Positions 49,069 to 58,599 of a DNA stretch of 64,000 nucleotides are shown one piece after another. How positions within the stretch are numbered: position 1 is the first letter of the stretch; every line of letters begins with the position of its first letter. The stretch comes from Sapria himalayana (lineage: Eukaryota; Streptophyta; Magnoliopsida; Malpighiales; Rafflesiaceae): positions 853,169 to 917,168 of the forward strand of contig JAREIK010002254.1 in NCBI GenBank assembly GCA_029783825.1, written 5' to 3'. A program made the translations under genes and the position numbers. The notes beneath the pieces were generated by a model that saw nothing but the letters and a program-made list of their open reading frames with translations, did no database searches and was not told the origin of the DNA.

Positions 49069-49855
49069 TGTTATCTAGAGGTGTCAAACGGGCCGGCCCA
49101 GCACGGCACGGCCCGTTTTTCACGTGCCCCGCCGTGCTACCGTGCCGTGCCGGCCACGGCACGGTCACGGGCATGGCACGGTATTTTAAAGTCGGGCACG
49201 GCACGGCCCGTGGGCACGGCGAGGCCGTGCCGTGCCGTGCCATGCCCGGCCCGCTCGGGCACGGTTGGCTTGGACCTGGTCTCCTGGACCGGCTCAACCG
49301 GGGTCCGGGTCCCGGGAGCCAACAGGCAACACGCAACAGCCAAGCACGGGCATGGGCGCACGGCCCGTGCTTGGCACTTGGCACTTTGACTTGGCAGATT
49401 ATAAAAAATTTTTTTTTTTTTAAAATTTTTTTTTAAGTTTCTGTTTATCTTTATTTAAGTTTATGTAATAAATAAAAAATAAAATTTTTTGTAAAAAATA
49501 TTTCATTTAAAATTAAATGTAAGTATGTAAAAAAAAAATTAGAAATTTTTTTTTTTTTTCAATTAAGTTTAGCATATTTTAATATTATAATGTATTAATT
49601 AAATATTAAGATTTAAAGTTAATAAATTTTAAAATAATATTTAAATCTTAAATTAATAAATAAATACATTAAGTTAGTAAAAATTTTAATTAAAAAAAAT
49701 TTAAACTACGTAAATAAAAATTACCATTCATGCTTTTGAAACCAATACTCTGTAAAAAAAAGTATAAGTTTCAACTTCAACACAACGTATAATACAAAGT
49801 ACAAACAAAGCGTATAAATAAAAAAAAAAAATATCGAAAAAAGAGCAGATGAGCA

Positions 49856-51979
49856 TCAATCGTCAAGCGGCATATAATGAGAATCATCAGCCGCAACATC
49901 AAGATCAGTATCATATGGGTCATCATCATCGGCAATCAGCTCCTCCGCCATCGTAGTGGATGTGGATGCGACTGCAGTGTCTGTCACAGTCCCAGCTTCA
50001 GCACGATCACTGATGCTAAATCTCGATTCCTCCCAATCCTTCAAACATGCTAAGGCCTCAACCATATCTGGGCATAATCTCGATCTCCTATCCGAAATCA
50101 CGTTCACTGCAACAGAAAAAGCAGACTCCGATGCTACGCTCGACACCGGATGAGTCAGTAGATCCCGTGCCATCCTAGATAGCACGGGATAGGCGGACTC
50201 ATATGATTTCCACCACTGTAATAAATCAAGATTCTTATTGTCAGAAGGTGATAGGATTGAGCAGTAATCGGTATCTAAGTACCGAGACAGCTCGCTCCTA
50301 TGTGAAGGTCCACCCCTACGTTTCCCCCTCGCTAGGTTAATGGAATAAGCGTCATCTCCGAACAAGGTATCAGAGTCCGTACTCACAGTCTCAACACCAC
50401 CACCACCATACCTAGTATCGTAGTATGTATATAGGTCTGTCAACTTCTCGTAAATGAACCCTTCAGGTGGCTCTTCCAGGTTCATGTACGAGGAAATGAA
50501 AGTCAGGGTGTTTTCAACCCCTTCCACCTTAGCCCTAGGGTCCATGCATGCTGCGAGGCAATAAAGAGATGGAATGGTGGACCAGTACTTCAGGTACTTG
50601 GTCTCCATCTCTGCAACCATATGGCTGAGCGTCGGGTCCGCTCGATACATCCTAAACATGCTACTAATGTTGCATATGCAACGGAGTGCAATGCAAGTGG
50701 TGGGTGTATAAACCGACGAACACATGTTCGTCGTGTCATAAAATATCTTCAGGAATTTCATAAATGAAATTCCTGAATCCCAGTCAGTGTCGTCAACAAT
50801 AAGTTCGCCACTCTTACTATTGACGTAGTCGGATATCACGTGTTCGTATCCAACACATGATTCCAACATCAGGTACGTGTAATTCCAACGATGTCTCACA
50901 TCAGATTGGAATTTCTTCTTCTTAAGATTTGCAGACAAACAAAGATTACCAAACTCTTGTAGTCTGCGAGGAGTGCGAATATACTTGAGTGCATTGCGTA
51001 TATTTTCCAACGCGGGGGAACACACCTTCATACCCGCTTGAACTATCAGGTTAATAACATGACACATGTATCTGACATGAAATATCTCTCCTAAAGGTGC
51101 GTCTCTAATATTCCTAACAAACATATTGATCGCTACTCCATTATTCGCAGCATTATCGAAAGTGACACTAAAAATTTTATTTTGAATTTTATATTCCCTA
51201 AATATTTTCATCATACACTCAAAAATGGCCGGGCCATCATGAGGATGAAGAATCTCAGTGAATCCTAATATTTTTTTATTTATTGTCCAGTTTGAATCGA
51301 CATAATGACTAGTGATACATGCATAAGAAGAATCATCGTGACATGTCCATATATCGGACGTCACGGAGACCACTCTACTAAATGTCAAAAATTCCTCAAT
51401 TATTTTTTGTTTTTCTAACTTATATATCTTTAGTATGTCACTCCTAGATGTGGACCTAGGAATCCTACGATAGGATGGCTGAAAATAAGTCTGCATGATG
51501 CGCACTACCCTCGGATCTTCCGAAAATCTGATCGGAAGACCCATCAATGTGATGAGCCTGACCATGCCGTCCCTACCCAACTCGCTGGAGTATACGAAGG
51601 GAGTAAACTTTGAGACTGAACTCGAGCCAGTCTCAAAAAATGTAGTGCCAAGTTGGGTTTGCCTAGGATCTAACGGTCCATGTTTTTTGGAGCATATTTC
51701 AGCATGTCTCTTTAGGTGCCCAGTCCCACATGTACTCTTGCATGTTAAAAGTCGCATACAATATTTGCACTGTGCCATTTCATGTTCCTCACCCCTAACA
51801 TCTAATTGTGTTATTATTTTAAAATGTGTCCAAACTACAGAAGTCCTCCTAGTTTTTTGTTTTTTAGAACTTTGGGCTAAGATGACAGGAGAAACCAAAG
51901 TTTCAGGAGCCACAGACATTTGTGTAACACTAACATTTTCATTTTCAAAATTTAAATTTGTGTTAGGTGAATTTGTCAT
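49856..51979 (-). CDS. hAT transposase with BED zinc finger, 707 aa, intact
   Basis: Excises and reinserts the element by cut-and-paste in the nucleus. Domains: acidic/Ser-rich N-terminus (1-45); BED zinc finger, about 47-96 (W50, C71-x2-C74, H92 and C96 as ligands); hAT catalytic core with D209 in VTSDIWT, D275 in VTFDNAANN, C306-H307 in YMCHVINLIV and W365 in RHRWN; C-terminal hAT dimerisation domain about 564-650 (SRYLDTDY, LQWWKSYESAYPVLSRMARD, then SVASESAFS with catalytic E618, and RRSRL 631-635, ending ACLKDW). Very acidic tail (680-707). Length is normal for plant BED-hAT transposases, and the first ATG is used since a 5'-leader rich in GA/CT repeats precedes it. No introns are needed and all key residues are present. 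Closest local relative: the pseudogene at 28925-31051. It could also be a domesticated type, but intact TIRs and TSD argue for a real transposon. Confidence 0.96.
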   Translation of the reverse strand: MTNSPNTNLNFENENVSVTQMSVAPETLVSPVILAQSSKKQKTRRTSVVWTHFKIITQLDVRGEEHEMAQCKYCMRLLTCKSTCGTGHLKRHAEICSKKHGPLDPRQTQLGTTFFETGSSSVSKFTPFVYSSELGRDGMVRLITLMGLPIRFSEDPRVVRIMQTYFQPSYRRIPRSTSRSDILKIYKLEKQKIIEEFLTFSRVVSVTSDIWTCHDDSSYACITSHYVDSNWTINKKILGFTEILHPHDGPAIFECMMKIFREYKIQNKIFSVTFDNAANNGVAINMFVRNIRDAPLGEIFHVRYMCHVINLIVQAGMKVCSPALENIRNALKYIRTPRRLQEFGNLCLSANLKKKKFQSDVRHRWNYTYLMLESCVGYEHVISDYVNSKSGELIVDDTDWDSGISFMKFLKIFYDTTNMCSSVYTPTTCIALRCICNISSMFRMYRADPTLSHMVAEMETKYLKYWSTIPSLYCLAACMDPRAKVEGVENTLTFISSYMNLEEPPEGFIYEKLTDLYTYYDTRYGGGGVETVSTDSDTLFGDDAYSINLARGKRRGGPSHRSELSRYLDTDYCSILSPSDNKNLDLLQWWKSYESAYPVLSRMARDLLTHPVSSVASESAFSVAVNVISDRRSRLCPDMVEALACLKDWEESRFSISDRAEAGTVTDTAVASTSTTMAEELIADDDDPYDTDLDVAADDSHYMPLDD

Positions 51980-52238
51980 TTTTTATTTTTCGTACTTTTT
52001 TCTAGAGAGAGAAGCTTTAGAGAGAGAAAATAAAAAAAAAGTAAATTATATTACCCGGTAAAAGCAATGAGGTCACTCACGTGCAAGATGCACCGCAGGA
52101 TGCTTTGATGTTCAAAACTCAAGTTGAGTTTCACGAAAATCCAAGCCGAAATCAAAAACACGAGGGCCGAGAGAGAGAAGCACGGATTATGTGAGAGAGA
52201 GAAAATATAGAGAGGATTAATGTTTTTGAAAAACATAA

Positions 52239-52267
52239 ATTTTATAGGGAGGGGGGTAGATTTTATA
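52239..52267 (-). promoter_or_regulatory. Candidate TATA boxes for the hAT transposase
   Basis: On the minus strand TATAAAAT occurs at 52239-52246 and TATAAAATC at 52259-52267, about 260-290 bp before the start codon. Between them and the ATG is a CT-rich leader on the coding strand. Placement is plausible, but in AT-rich DNA such words arise by chance. Confidence 0.3.
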
Positions 52268-52469
52268 GGCTAATTAAACTTTTAAAAAAAAAAATTATTT
52301 TTTTAATATTTTTTTGAATTTTTTTATTATATTTAAGGGGCAGAATCACGAGGACCGTCGGATTCTGCCCCCTAGCCGTTGGAGTCGAATCCAAGGGCTG
52401 AAAATCGCTCAAATTTTGAAAAATTTTTTTTTTCCCGTTAGATATTTCGATTTTCTCGGTTTTCGGCAG

Positions 52470-52515
52470 AAAAGACCGCGGGTCGGGTCTGTTTGGACCC
52501 GACCCGCGGTCTTTT
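52470..52515. repeat. Perfect 20-bp hairpin inside the hAT element
   Basis: AAAAGACCGCGGGTCGGGTC (52470-52489), loop TGTTTG (52490-52495), then the exact reverse complement (52496-52515). It sits between the transposase leader and the GC-rich right subterminal region. Shorter forms of the same hairpin with similar 6-base loops occur in the MITEs at 28485-28512 and 31949-31986. Confidence 0.95.
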
Positions 52516-52833
52516 TACCGGGGGGGCCCTGATGGGTCGAGTCGCGACTCACGCCACGGCACGCGTGGCACGCCGCCAGTGCCACGCGTGCCTGCGGGAC
52601 CGGCACGGGATGGACCCGTGCCGGCGTGCCGTGCCTAGGCACGAGCAGTGCCGGGCCAGGCATGGCACGGCTCGTGCCAAGCACGGCACGAAACGTGCCT
52701 TGCTTCGCCCGGGCACGGCACGGGCCCAGGCACGGTTTTTGAACGTGCCGGGCCGGCCCAGGCACGGCCGAACCGTGCCGTGCCTCGTGCTGGGCCGGGC
52801 CGGGCCGGCCCGTTTGACACCTCTACTGTTATC

Positions 52834-54316
52834 TCTAGACAAATAATAGCTAATCATGAAAATGATGTTATGTCTATTACTGAATCTGATCTTGAACATG
52901 CATCTGAAGAATCTATTCCCAACTACATTGCAAGAGATAGACAAATGAGGCTGAATGTACGTCATCCTCTAAGATTTAGCTTTGATGAATTTGTAGGGTT
53001 TGCCCTACAAGTTCCCGAAGAGATTGATATTCTTGAATCATTCTTTTTTATGAATGCTATTAGATATCCTGAATTTGAGTCATGGTTAGTTGTCATGAAT
53101 GAAAAGATTGAATCTCTTTATAAGAATGGTACTTGGCTAATTGTACCTAAACCTAAAGAGAAAGATAATTTCTTGCAAATGGATTTTCAAGAAGAAAAAT
53201 GACGTCTCTTCAGCTGGTGGTGTAAAGTTTAATGTACGTCTAGTTGTAAGAAAGTTCAGTCAGAAAGAGATGTTGATTATAATGAGATATTCTTTCCCTG
53301 TAGTTAGACATACCTCAATTATGGTGCTTCTAGCATTAGTGGTACATCAGGACCTTGAATATGAGCAACAAGATGTTAAAACTATATTTTTTCATAGAGA
53401 ACTGGATGAAGAAATTTATATGAGCCAGCCTGAGAGTTATGAGGTATCAAGTAAGGAAATCCATGTGTGCAAGCTTCTGAAGCTCCTTTATGGACTTAAG
53501 CAATCTTCCCGTTAGTGGTACAAGAGATTAGATTGTTTCATGACTAGTCATGGATACAGTAGGTGTGATCATGACTATTGTGTTTATTTCAAAAGGCACA
53601 AGGATGAGTTATATATCTACTTGTAATTGTATGTAGATGATATGCTTATTACTGTCAGAAATAAATTTGATATTTAGGAACTGAAAGATCTCATCAGTTC
53701 TGAATTTGATATAAAGATTTTGGAGGAGCAAAGCAAATTTTAGGTATGAAAATATTCAGAGATAAAATTAAAAGAAAGTTATTTCTTTCACAGTAATAAT
53801 ATATTCAAAAATATTTATCTAGATTTGGAATGACTTATTGTAAGTCACTGTCCACACCATTTGCTTTTAATCTTCATCTGATATTAGAATATTATCCTCA
53901 ATCTGAATCTGATAAGGAATAAATGGCTAAGGTTCCTTATTCTAGTATTGTCGGGAGTCTCATGTATCTTATGGTGTGCACTCGACCTGATATTGCTCAT
54001 GTAGTAAGTGTAGTGAGTAAGTTTTTAATATAACCTGGTCAAGAGCACTGAAAAACTGTTAAAAGGATACTTGGGTACCTCAAGGGGATTTCTGATATCA
54101 GTTTGATATTTGGAAATGAATCTAATCTAATACTGACAGGATATTCTGATTCTGACTATGTAGGAGATGTTGATAGTAGATGGTCTATGACTGGTTATGT
54201 CTTCACTGTATGTGATTCTGTAGTTAGATGAAAAGTCATATTATAATTTTCTGTTACTTTATCTTCTACTGAAGCTAAGTATATGGCTCTGACTAAAGAT
54301 GCAAAGGAAGGGATAT
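52834..54316 (+). pseudogene. Copia reverse transcriptase and first part of RNase H
   Basis: Begins just after the right TSD of the hAT element. Linker with ESDLEHASEES, then NAIRYPEFESWLVVMNEKIE (RT entry; normally EAI..PE...W..AM..E), NGTWLIVPKP, a frameshift near 53165, CKWIFKKKN, RLVVRKFSQKE, QDVKTIFFHRELDEEIYMSQ (DVKTAFLHG box mutated to IFFHR), YGLKQSSR with a stop at the following Trp, and LYVDDML at about 53627-53647 with both catalytic Asp codons intact. Later frames decay; RNase H resumes with SDSDYVGDVDSRWSMTGYVF (about 54147) and STEAKYMALTKDAKEGIWLK, where the Mutator-like element interrupts. Confidence 0.9.
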
Positions 54317-54537
54317 GGCTGAAAGCAAGGAAGCACGGACACGGCTCCCTATAGCCGTGTCCACGTGTCCGACACTTAGACACGTGGACACGATACGAAC
54401 ACGTGTTCGATACGCCTCGTGGCGTATCATTGATAAATCCCTATCCGATACGCCACGTGGCATATCTAATGGTGGCGTATCGAACGTTCAGTGGCCAATG
54501 TCATCGCATGGGCGACATTGGCCACTCGACGCAGGTG

Positions 54538-54708
54538 GCGGGCGTGATTTCAGGGGGGGAGGCAGGGGCGGGCACGCATTGAGGGGGGAGGCAAGGGGCG
54601 GGCGAGAATTGAGGGGGAGGCAGGTGGGCGGGAATTGAGGGGGGAGGTAGGCGGGCGGGAATTGAGGGGGGAGGTAGGCGGGCGGGAATTGAGGGGGGGA
54701 GGCAGGCT
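54538..54708 (+). repeat. 27-bp G-rich minisatellite
   Basis: Units near GCGGGCGGGAATTGAGGGGG plus GAGGTAG, about six copies, the last three nearly identical. Runs of GGG and GGGGGG give G-quadruplex potential on the plus strand (inference). Confidence 0.9.
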
Positions 54709-54776
54709 AGCGCTAAAATAAAATAAACTATTTTAATAAAATAAAAAAATATATTTTTATATAATATAAAATAATT

Positions 54777-54955
54777 TTAAAATATTATTTTATAAAATAA
54801 AATAATTATAAATATTATCTTATAAAATAAAATAATTATAAATATTATCTTATAAAATAAAATAATTATAAATATTATCTTATAAAATAAAATAATTATA
54901 AATATTATCTTATAAAATAAAATAATTATAAATATTATCTTATAAAATAAAATAA
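54777..54955 (+). repeat. 30-bp AT-rich minisatellite, about six copies
   Basis: Unit of 30 bp made of TTATAAAATAAAATAATTAT followed by AAATATTATC, five to six nearly perfect copies. Because the period is a multiple of three it keeps a minus-strand frame of repeated ILFYKIIFII open; this is not a gene. Confidence 0.95.
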
Positions 54956-55203
54956 AATACAATATTTTTATTTTATAAAATAAAAAAAAATATATTTATT
55001 TTATAAACTAAAATATTTTAATGTAATTTAATTTATTTTATAAAATAGCTAATATTTAAAAAAGAAAATAATTTTTATTTTTAATTTTATTTTTTTTATC
55101 ATGTCGTATCCTAGCCATATTCGTATCCTAGTTTTTTAGAATTTGTCGTGTCCCCGTATCCTGCCGTGTCGTATCCCCGTGTCCGTGCTTCTTAGGCTGA
55201 AAG

Positions 55204-55522
55204 ATTTTTTCAAGGACCTTGGTCTTTATGAAGAGGTTACAATAGTTTTCTGCGATAACCTCTGTGTTATCTGTTTAACAAAAGACCAAGTGTATCATGA
55301 GAGGACAAAGCACATTGATGTACGATATCATTTCCTTCAATCTGAGAAGAGGGTACAAGTAAAGATGATTGTAATTTCTGATAATCAAACTGACATGTTT
55401 ACTAAACCTGTTACTCTAAATAAGCTAAGACAATGTCTTGACTTACTAACATATCAAATCAGATATATTTTTTTTGGACTAATTGTTTATAGAAAGTGTT
55501 TCTCTATCTGTATGCAAAAATA
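55204..55522 (+). pseudogene. Copia RNase H, C-terminal part
   Basis: Continues the RNase H interrupted at 54316: DFFKDLGLYEEV, then CDNLCVICLTKDQVYHERTK and HIDVRYHF, the conserved DNQSAI.L..N...H.RTKHID.RYHF motif with the catalytic Asp in CDN kept, then DMFTKPVT and KLRQCLDL. A stop at 55520-55522 ends the polyprotein just before the purine-rich tract. Confidence 0.93.
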
Positions 55523-55537
55523 AATTAAGGTGGAGAT

Positions 55538-56121
55538 TGCAGTATATATAATTTGTTTTTTGATAATCTATTTGTATAACCAAATCTTTTTATTTTTGTT
55601 TTAATATTTTCATGTAAGTGCAAGAAAGAAAATATTAAGAGGTTGGGGATACAGCAGTAGCACAATAATGGAGGTCCTGCTGTCCGGTCAGCAGGCCTAA
55701 ATTTTTGGAGCAGAGCCTGACCCGTCCCATGATCTGACCCGCTCCGGTTAAATGAACACAGAGAATTTTTATTATAAAATATTTTATAATTTTTAATTTC
55801 GGGTTGTTGTTTTTGGACATGAGAATTGTTCATCGTCTTCTTTCTCTCTCTCTCTTTCTGTGATTTATCACGACTGCTCTGTGCTGCACATACTGTACGA
55901 TATTTTTTTGTTGGTTTAATCAGTAACACAAATATTTTTTGGTGAATGTAGCTAGTCATTTTGAGCGACTAACGAACCACGTTATTTCTGGTGTTTTATT
56001 TCTCGTTTTTAATTCTGTCGTGATTGGATTGCTGGATTAGATATATATTGCTTATTTTTCTGTTGTTCTTGTTATCTTCTGTATTTTAATATCACTACTG
56101 TGGAAGCACAATTGCCCAACA
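55538..56121 (+). repeat. Right LTR of the Copia element, 584 bp
   Basis: Begins TGCAGTATATATAATTTG right after the purine-rich tract and ends GCACAATTGCCCAACA, giving TG...CA ends. Its last 72 bp match the left LTR remnant. Confidence 0.85.
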
Positions 56122-58275
56122 TAAATGTATTTTTCATCCAATAGTTACATAAATAAATCATATATTAAGTTTGAAAAATAAAAAATTAGTCGAGACTATT
56201 GTAGGGTTTTATCATGAAAATGTTTAATAGATGATCTCCTTAGGCTTTCATGCGATAAAAATTTTATTATCCTAGTTTTTTTATTATTAAAATAATAATT
56301 AATATTAACATATTTTATTTACACAACATACCAATTATCATAATGAAAGCAATAAGCCTAACTCTTATTTCAATCACAATACAAAACATTATGATGGGTA
56401 AATGAGATATTAATCTTATTTGGAGAATTTTATATGAATTTTTAAAAATTGACTTTGAATTTTTTTAAGTTTCAATTGAATTTTAAGTGAATATTTTTTT
56501 ATGTTTAATTATTCTAACTCATTTGAATTATATATAAGAATAAAATAGTTCATTTTTTATTTATTATTTTTTGCTTATTCATTCTTCTCAACTTATATGG
56601 TTTGATAAAGTAATTTTTGCATTTTACATTATCAATTGCCAAATAAAATAGTTTATTTGGAAAATTTGTATTAATCATTTAAAAATGAATGATATATATA
56701 CACACATTAAATCATGATGTTATTTATCTATATATTGTTTATCTTGTTGTTGCTCGTTGAGTAATAGTTCTTAGTTTTAAATCATTATTATGCAATGATT
56801 ATGAGGTTTAAAATTTTATTAGAACTAGTTTTGAAAATATAATATTTTAAAATTATTATTTTTTAAAAAAATATTTTTGGAAAATAGTTGTGGAATCTAA
56901 GATGCCACGCCTTTGATTTGATAATAAGTACCTTTATTTAAGGATAATAAATGTCTAATTCAAGACTTATCAGATGAAATCTTTTTGATTTTCAAAAGTA
57001 AATTGTCAAGATATTAATTATTATTAGATTTCATATTAAATGGAAGTCTTGTGCATTTGTTAGTATCTATTTTCTTTTTTGCCTTCTGGAAACTATTCTT
57101 TGAAAAATTCTATCTAAAATTTAACAAGTAAAAACATTTTGATTTCTATTTGTAAAAATAGTTTTATGATATTATTTTACATAAAAATTAATTTCATTTG
57201 TTTGAATTATGTTTATAAAACATATCCCATTAATTTTTTTCTTTAAAAATTTTATTTGTTAAAGAAAAAACAAAGTAATAAAGATAAAAACTCACAAAAA
57301 AATAATAATATTACTAGAATTTCTAATCTTATATATATATAATGATGAGAAATAATTGGGATAATTTATAAATTGGATGTTCTTATCATAAATATATAAT
57401 AAATAAAATAAAATAAAAAATATCAATACATCCCTCTCAACCAAATGCATGAATATATGAAGTTCAAAGAAAAAAATTAGATGAAACATTCTTAAGATAT
57501 TCATTAATATGTCAATTGGCTTATGTAATTTATGAAAATAAATTATAATAATAATTTTATTATGTTTTTTTTTTGAGAAGAAAAAAATTATTTTTGTATT
57601 TTATCTATTCATGGAATTGTAGATTAAATGTTATATGTCAATCTAAATAATTATTATAACAAAGAGTAGTGAGAAAAATGATTGGAAATTTGATTTTCTC
57701 AGCTAGAATATTATCTAAAGAACCTCACAAGTTGTTATGATCATCATCATGTAATTTATTCTTATATTGGATTTAGAGATTATTATTAATTTCTTATTTT
57801 TTTAGAAGATAATATTATTTTTAAAAAAATATTATAACCTATATTAAATCTGTGTTTGTGTAATTTGGTGCTCAGTCTTAATTTGAATATTCGACTAGTT
57901 GAAGCTATCAATCATCATTGAATGAGTTATCTAGTCCATAGTTATTTGAGGTACAAGGTGCACAAAGGTACAAAAATTTTTTGAGATCTTGAGATGCAAT
58001 ACACAATTAAGACGTATATTTTTTTGTGAGGTGCTCTCAATTTAATTTATATAAAAATTATATATTTTCAATAAATATAACTTATAATTTTCAACTTTTA
58101 ATGAAATAAAATCAAGTAAATGATATCAAATCTAAAAATCAAATATCATTAGTTTTTTTTATCATTATATGCATTTAGTATTTAAAAATAAAATAATAAA
58201 ATTTTAATAATTCATTATACAAAGTTAAGACATCAAATATATTGTCTATCAATTTTGAAAGTGAGGGGAAAAAGA
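56122..58275. other. AT-rich stretch, probably intron 1 continued
   Basis: No gene, element end or glycosylase exon seen in about 2.1 kb. The 5-bp target duplication of the Copia element cannot be checked because the left LTR end is lost. Confidence 0.4.
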
Positions 58276-58410
58276 TTTTGGGAATAATATAATTTGTAGG
58301 ATTTTTGGGAATAATATAATTTGTAGGAGTTTTGGGAATAATATAATTTGTAGGAGTTTTGGGAATAATATAATTTGTAGGAGTTTTGGGAATAATATAA
58401 TTTATAGGAG
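58276..58410 (+). repeat. 27-bp minisatellite, five copies
   Basis: Exactly five units of 27 bp (TTTTGGGAATAATATAATTT plus GTAGGAG) in 135 bp, with only a few changes. A minus-strand frame over it encodes a 9-residue SYKLYYSQN repeat by periodicity alone. It is followed at 58470-58510 by a GAGGCGAGG-rich patch that may be a trace of another MITE. Confidence 0.95.
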
Positions 58411-58599
58411 GAACTTTGATTATAATTAATTTGTGGGGAGAGTTTTAAGAATAATGTGTTTTGTGGGGGTGCTTGAGGTGAAGCGAGGAGAGGCGAGGCG
58501 AGGTGAGGCAAGACACTTTTGCATGTGCTTGGTGGAGCCTGACCTGATCTTTAGGTGTGTCTTAGGCATATCTTTAATAATTATGATTAAGTTCTAATG

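Larger units (their letters stand above)
49077..52825 (-). mobile_element. Complete autonomous hAT transposon, 3749 bp
   Basis: Flanked by identical CTGTTATC at 49069-49076 and 52826-52833. TIRs are 24 bp and perfect, beginning TAGAGGTGTCAAACGGGCCG (49077-49100 and inverted at 52802-52825). Subterminal regions of about 300 bp on both sides are very GC-rich and full of GGCACGG/CCGTGCC words, presumably transposase contact sites (inference). One intact transposase gene lies on the minus strand, so the element's 5' end is at the right. A 20-bp-stem hairpin lies at 52470-52515. The element interrupts Copia between integrase and RT. Perfect ends, perfect TSD and an open gene suggest a recent insertion, possibly still mobile. 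Confidence 0.97.
54326..55194. mobile_element. Mutator-like non-autonomous element, 869 bp, 9-bp TSD
   Basis: Flanked by identical GGCTGAAAG at 54317-54325 and 55195-55203. Removing the element and one copy restores the RNase H reading across IWLK/DFFKDLGL, which proves the insertion. Ends: CAAGGAAGCACGGACACGG at left and TAAGAAGCACGGACACGGGG at right (inverted). Subterminal GATACG/GACACG words abound, including near-palindromes such as GATACGCCACGTGGCATATC at 54448. The interior has a G-rich 27-bp minisatellite and an AT-rich 30-bp minisatellite but no transposase. The 9-bp TSD favours the Mutator (MULE) superfamily; the short TIRs are unusual for classic MULEs. Confidence 0.88.
46681..56121 (+). 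mobile_element. Copia (Tork/TNT1-like) LTR retrotransposon, nested and decayed
   Basis: Structure in order: truncated left LTR (46681-46752), primer-binding site (46755), gag, zinc knuckle, protease, integrase, RT, RNase H, purine-rich tract AAGGTGGAGATTG (from 55527) and full right LTR (55538-56121). Two later insertions lie inside: a hAT element in the integrase-RT interval and a Mutator-like element in RNase H. Without these and their duplicated target sites the internal region is about 4.15 kb, normal for Copia. The gag, zinc-knuckle and YMALT...KEGIWLK motifs are TNT1-like; lineage is from motif resemblance only. Several stops and at least one frameshift make it non-autonomous. Confidence 0.93.

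Noticed and set aside
51495..52061. 188-codon plus-strand frame opposite the hAT transposase
   Set aside because: Antisense shadow of the transposase N-terminus and its leader; no motif.
54777..54962. Repeated hydrophobic ILFYKIIFII peptide as a membrane protein
   Set aside because: Produced by a 30-bp AT-rich minisatellite with a period divisible by three.
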